A stretch of 64,000 nt of DNA from Candidatus Woesearchaeota archaeon (lineage in GTDB: Archaea; Nanobdellota; Nanobdellia; Woesearchaeales; UBA11576): contig JABJCP010000035.1 of assembly GCA_018668595.1 (NCBI GenBank), forward strand, positions 1-64,000, given 5' to 3'. The notes under the pieces were generated by a model, which saw only the letters and a list, made by a program, of their open reading frames with translations, was not told the origin of the DNA and ran no database searches. A program made the position numbers and the translations under genes. Shown in pieces: positions 59,794 through 64,000 of this stretch. Within the stretch, counting starts at the first letter, position 1. Every line of letters starts with the position of its first letter.

Positions 59794-61005
59794 ATGAACC
59801 AAACACAAACAACACAAACTAACTTAACGCAAAACAATTTTGCATTAAAGAAACTGCAAGGCATCAAGCCTAAAGGAGTTAAGGTTAAACAAGATAATAG
59901 TAAGTTAAGTAGATTAGTTTCTCTTTGTGATGTTGTAAATAGTCAATTTTCTAATTTAAATATTGCAGGTTATCTTCCAATTTTTGATTATGTAAAAGAA
60001 AAATTAAATAAATTAGTTTTTGATGAATCCGATCTTATTACTTTTATTAATGCAAGATTTAATCATGATCAAGATCCTTTGCTTACTGGTGTTTATTCTG
60101 GTGCACTATTAGATGTATTGAGTTCAAGAAACAAAGAGAATAATTTAAAAACTAATATATTTTTGGATGGTGGACATAATCGTTTTGATTATTTGTTTGC
60201 TTTTGCAAATAATGTTGATGATATTATTTTGAAAAATCTTAAAGGAGATCATATTGGTAATGGTATTGGATCATTTGGGGGTAAAGCGAATAATTTATTT
60301 GCAGAAAATATAGAGGGGTCTTACTTATTTAATGGAGTTGGAATGCATGAAGGTTTTGTAAATATGGTTTATGCAAATAATGTTGCGGGTTTTGGCACTT
60401 TACATTCTATTGCTTCCTCGCATGGTACTGTTAAGTCTTGTATTGGAATAAATATTTTAGGAGACAGATCTTTAGCTTCCGTTGCTTTTAATTGTGGAAA
60501 ATGTGATTTAATTTATTGTGATACTGTGAGGGGAAATTATCTTTTTATGAGTTCTGCAGGTATTAGTGGAAAAATTAAAAATTTAATTTGTAAAAACATT
60601 GAAGGAAAGAATGTGTTTGATTTGGTAGGTTCAGATAGAGGAAGTGTAGGTCTTGCTTATGTGAATGGTTTTACTGGAACACCCTCTCACACTGTTTATA
60701 CTGATTCGGGTATTGGTTTACTTGCTGTTGAAAATACTGTTAAATCATCTAGGCGTGATTCAGATGTTATTATTGCAAAAGGTTTTTTGAAAGATATTAA
60801 TTCGTTATTTAAATATTCTGATGCAATAAATTGTAGAAAAGAAAAAGCTCCAGAAAAATACAAAAAATTAGTTGAAAAATTTAAAATCTCGCAAATAAGA
60901 ACTATTGTTGATCAGATGAGTTACAAAGATATCGACGATCTAGTAATAAAATCACATCAAATTAATGCAGTTTATGACACTCTTGAAGAGGTGCTTACAA
61001 GATGA
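59794..61005 (+). CDS. array C paralog 9 with six consecutive 24-residue repeats
   Basis: NNFALKKLQGIKPKGVKVK tag; repeats at 60244-60675; start refined to MNQTQTTQ. Confidence 0.9.
   Translation: MNQTQTTQTNLTQNNFALKKLQGIKPKGVKVKQDNSKLSRLVSLCDVVNSQFSNLNIAGYLPIFDYVKEKLNKLVFDESDLITFINARFNHDQDPLLTGVYSGALLDVLSSRNKENNLKTNIFLDGGHNRFDYLFAFANNVDDIILKNLKGDHIGNGIGSFGGKANNLFAENIEGSYLFNGVGMHEGFVNMVYANNVAGFGTLHSIASSHGTVKSCIGINILGDRSLASVAFNCGKCDLIYCDTVRGNYLFMSSAGISGKIKNLICKNIEGKNVFDLVGSDRGSVGLAYVNGFTGTPSHTVYTDSGIGLLAVENTVKSSRRDSDVIIAKGFLKDINSLFKYSDAINCRKEKAPEKYKKLVEKFKISQIRTIVDQMSYKDIDDLVIKSHQINAVYDTLEEVLTR
60244..60675 (+). repeat. six 72-bp (24-aa) degenerate coding repeats, beta-solenoid-like
   Basis: GDHIGNGIGSFGGKANNLFAENIE / GSYLFNGVGMHEGFVNMVYANNVA / GFGTLHSIASSHGTVKSCIGINIL / GDRSLASVAFNCGKCDLIYCDTVR / GNYLFMSSAGISGKIKNLICKNIE / GKNVFDLVGSDRGSVGLAYVNGFT. 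Confidence 0.85.
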
Positions 61006-62114
61006 AACAAACACAAACAGAACAAATATTAACGCAAAATAATTTTGCTTTAAAGAAACTCAAAGGCATAAAGCCTAAAGGAGTTAAAGCTAGAGATAAA
61101 ACTATTTTTGAAAGTCTTTTGGAACCTATTGATTATATTATGGATAAACATTTACATAGGATTGATAGCAGAATTTACCAAAAAGCTCAAGTAAAAGATG
61201 AAATTGATAAAGAGCTTGAATCAGATATTCTCAAGTCAGTTGATTTAACTTCAAACGATTTAAAAAATTGTATTTATGCTTTGAACATTATCGAAAAAGG
61301 ACAAGGTGCCTGGAATATTAATCAAAGATCATTGCTTGGAATTTATACGGGTTGTTTGCTTGATTTGTGGACGAAAAGACAAAAAGAAGATAATAAGCGA
61401 GCAGTATTTTACATGAATGGCGAGGGAATAATTTTTGATGATTTATTTTCTTATACAAAAAATATTGATATTTTAATGCTTGATAATTTTAAAGGAACTG
61501 GTATTTGCGGATTAACAGGAACTCATAAAGGTAATGTGAATTGTTTAATTACTAAACACATTGAGGGTCTTTTTACTGCTGAACGTACAGGAGCTTATGC
61601 GGGTAATGCGGGTTTAGTTATTGCATCAAAAAATAAATTAATGAATCCTTTTGGAGTTGGTGGTCATGAGGGTTTTGCAGATATTGTGTTAATGAATAAT
61701 TGTGAATTACCTGATGGTGGACAAGTTGGAAATTACGCAGGATCGTATAAAGGAAATGTTAATATGTTTTTATCTTTGTTTAATAGAATTAATTATATTT
61801 CACAAGATCTTGCTCATGATGGATCTGCTGAGTGTATTAATGTAGACGAGGTACTTCCAGATACAAAATTACATTCAGAGGATTTAGATTTAGTTTATTC
61901 CTGGAGTGCAAGAGGTAAATCAAACGAAAAACATAATTTACATAATAAGGTATTTGGAAAAAAAGCTTTTCAGAGATATCAAGAATTCATATCTATGTTT
62001 CCTGCAATGCAAATTTTAGATTTAGTAGAAGAAGTAGGTAATTCAACCAGATCTCCTGAAGATATATTACTAGAAATTGATACTTTATACAAACAATCAA
62101 AACTAAAAAACTAA
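61002..62114 (+). CDS. array C paralog 10
   Basis: NNFALKKLKGIKPKGVKAR tag; YMNGEGIIFDDLFSYTKNIDILMLDNFKG. Confidence 0.88.
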   Translation: MKQTQTEQILTQNNFALKKLKGIKPKGVKARDKTIFESLLEPIDYIMDKHLHRIDSRIYQKAQVKDEIDKELESDILKSVDLTSNDLKNCIYALNIIEKGQGAWNINQRSLLGIYTGCLLDLWTKRQKEDNKRAVFYMNGEGIIFDDLFSYTKNIDILMLDNFKGTGICGLTGTHKGNVNCLITKHIEGLFTAERTGAYAGNAGLVIASKNKLMNPFGVGGHEGFADIVLMNNCELPDGGQVGNYAGSYKGNVNMFLSLFNRINYISQDLAHDGSAECINVDEVLPDTKLHSEDLDLVYSWSARGKSNEKHNLHNKVFGKKAFQRYQEFISMFPAMQILDLVEEVGNSTRSPEDILLEIDTLYKQSKLKN

Positions 62115-62129
62115 AAGAAGATTAATAAA

Positions 62130-63176
62130 ATGAACCAAACACAAACAACACAAAAATTAACGCAAAACAATTTTGCTTTAAAGAAACTCAAAGGCATCAA
62201 GCCTAAAGGTGTTAAAACTAAATCTAACTCTAAACTTGAAGTTCTTCTTAATGTTGAAAAACAAGTTGTTAAAAGAACTGAGTTTTATATTGACGATTTG
62301 GGTTTATCTACGAAGATTATGACTGATTTACCTGTTGCAAAATTATTTGTTGATGAAGCAGTTCATAAATATTTGATTAATTTTGATTATTCAACTAATG
62401 ATCTAATTAGTTATCTTCAAGCTAAGTCTGTTGAAGAGCATCCAAAAGTTGGCATTGCGCAGGGTTTATTCACAGGATCGTTACTATCTCTTTTAAATCA
62501 AAAAAACAGAGAAAAAGGAAAAAGAACTATTGTTTATTTTGATGGTAATGGTTGTAAATTTGATAATTTATTTTTAATGGCAAAACATTCTGATATTTTA
62601 ATTCTTAATAATTTGAAAGGAGATAATATTTGTAAAGGTATTGCGAGTAATTCTGGACGTGCAAATATTTTGGTAGGATCAAACATTGTTGGTAAGAATT
62701 GTTTTATGTCTGTTGGATCATCTAAGGGTTATTGTAATTTACTGATTGGACAAAACGTTACTAATAGTGACAATTTTAATTTTCTTAGATCATTTGCTAA
62801 TGAAGAGGGCGAGTTAGATATTGTTATTGCAGATAATTTTCCTGATTATGTTGTTATTACAGGCGCTTTACTCGATGCACCTCGTGCTAATTTTCTTTAT
62901 ACTTCAAAAATGGTTTTGAAAGGAACTGATGATTATCCTAAATCTAAGTATGCTTCTTTGGTTAGTGTTATCGAATCTAAATCAACTTCCAGTCCCAGAT
63001 CTAAATCTACGTTTAATAGTAAATATTATCCTGAAAAAATTGAGCAGTACAAAAATAAATTCAGAGTTCAAGAAATGCTTGATTTAGTTGATAAAATCAA
63101 TACTGAATCAGATGAAAAAAAGATAAAACTAATTTTAGAATTAGAAAAAATTTACAAAGATGTTAAAACATATTAA
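62130..63176 (+). CDS. array C paralog 11
   Basis: NNFALKKLKGIKPKGVKTK tag; YFDGNGCKFDNLFLMAKHSDILILNNLKG. Confidence 0.88.
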   Translation: MNQTQTTQKLTQNNFALKKLKGIKPKGVKTKSNSKLEVLLNVEKQVVKRTEFYIDDLGLSTKIMTDLPVAKLFVDEAVHKYLINFDYSTNDLISYLQAKSVEEHPKVGIAQGLFTGSLLSLLNQKNREKGKRTIVYFDGNGCKFDNLFLMAKHSDILILNNLKGDNICKGIASNSGRANILVGSNIVGKNCFMSVGSSKGYCNLLIGQNVTNSDNFNFLRSFANEEGELDIVIADNFPDYVVITGALLDAPRANFLYTSKMVLKGTDDYPKSKYASLVSVIESKSTSSPRSKSTFNSKYYPEKIEQYKNKFRVQEMLDLVDKINTESDEKKIKLILELEKIYKDVKTY

Positions 63177-63195
63177 AATATAAAAGAAAAATAAA

Positions 63196-64000
63196 ATGAA
63201 TCAAAAACTATCACTTAAAAAACTGCAAGGCATCAAGCCCAAAGGAGTTAAACCTAAAGGTTCCTCTGCACTTGAAAAACTTTTAGCTTTTGAAAAAAAA
63301 TACGTAGAAGAGTTTGAAGGTCATAAAGTTTTAATTGATTACGCAGGTTATATTCCTCATGGTTCTGTACCTGATTATGCTAATTTTAGAGAATTATATT
63401 CTGATCTTTACAGAATGGTTGAAAAAGATACTAATAAAATGGATTTCAATAATAATTTATTAGAATCATATATAGAATCTTCATTAATTCTAGAAGAATC
63501 TTCTGAAGAAGAAATATATTCTGACTATAAAGTTATTAGAGGTTTGTTCTCAGCTACATTATTACAATTACTTACATTCCAGAATGAAAAAGAAAACAAG
63601 CCTACTAAGTTTCATATTGATGGAAAAGGAAAAACATTTGATTATTTATTTGCAGGTTGCAGATTTGTTGACGAATTAATTGTTGAAAACTTTAAAGGAG
63701 AGGGTATTTGTTCTTATTTAGGTTCTTTTGGTTCTATTAATTCTTTTACTGCTGTAAATATTAATGGTGTTTATGCTCTTAATGAGTTGGGTATGAATGC
63801 AAAGGATATAGGTTCTGTTATTTTAACTAATATTCAGGGAGAATATTCTGCTTATACTTTATTAAATAACGCAGAAAATATTGAGTCGTTTCTTGCGTTT
63901 GATATTCAATCAGACAATGTTCTTTTTGCAATTGGAAGTGATTCTAATTTTGGTTTTGTTTACCTTGATGATATTTATGGTCATGAAACAACTTTAAGCG
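63196..64000 (+). CDS. array C paralog 12, truncated by window end (absent from the ORF track)
   Basis: ATG at 63196: MNQKLSLKKLQGIKPKGVKPKGSSALEKLL...HIDGKGKTFDYLFAGCRFVDELIVENFKGEGICSYLGSFGSINSF, open to 64000. Confidence 0.87.
   Translation, partial: MNQKLSLKKLQGIKPKGVKPKGSSALEKLLAFEKKYVEEFEGHKVLIDYAGYIPHGSVPDYANFRELYSDLYRMVEKDTNKMDFNNNLLESYIESSLILEESSEEEIYSDYKVIRGLFSATLLQLLTFQNEKENKPTKFHIDGKGKTFDYLFAGCRFVDELIVENFKGEGICSYLGSFGSINSFTAVNINGVYALNELGMNAKDIGSVILTNIQGEYSAYTLLNNAENIESFLAFDIQSDNVLFAIGSDSNFGFVYLDDIYGHETTLS

Noticed and set aside
51348-64000. Possibility that the ~45-bp conserved tag DNA recurring every ~1 kb is a CRISPR-like or integron-like repeat
   Set aside because: It is in-frame coding sequence at the start of each paralog, spacing equals gene length, and there are no cas or integrase genes.
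1-64000. tRNA, rRNA, transposase, integrase or phage genes
   Set aside because: None recognised in the intergenic gaps or among the ORFs; expansion appears to be by tandem duplication rather than by an identifiable mobile element.

Overview
AT-rich window, probably archaeal (inference: BRE/TATA-like boxes about 25 nt upstream of near-leaderless ATGs, mixed with GGTGAT/GAGGAGGAT Shine-Dalgarno sites). It is dominated by three large tandem arrays of paralogous, apparently cytoplasmic genes. Array A (minus strand, 5448-14166) holds 10 helical proteins with conserved N- and C-terminal segments. Array B (plus strand, 22010-42932) holds 17 beta-propeller-like proteins. Each starts with the same tag, K-I-x-G-x-R/K...SL[DE][DE]LA[RK]xxxxxDx[DE][LF]I. 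Array C (plus strand, 51348 to the window edge) holds 12 proteins tagged [FL]ALKKL[KQ]GIKPKGVK and followed by 24-residue solenoid-like repeats. The arrays are interleaved with three AAA+ ATPases (550-2358, 20455-21978, 49610-51082), a vWA/MIDAS protein (24388-26382), two very large unknown proteins (1128 and 796 aa), a ribbon-helix-helix protein and a TldD-type metalloprotease. A small housekeeping island (RimK-associated protease, RimK-like ATP-grasp, GuaA, PIN and RHH genes) separates arrays B and C. The main hypothesis is a MoxR/vWA machine acting on a multi-paralog set of tagged substrates. Its layout resembles the midasin (Rea1)-MIDAS/WD40-substrate system. Other notable items are a candidate structured RNA at 51091-51262, a chain of hairpins at 13146-13368, a triplicated leader upstream of the third ATPase, and a tandem two-gene duplication inside array B. 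All assignments come from reading the sequence; no searches were run.
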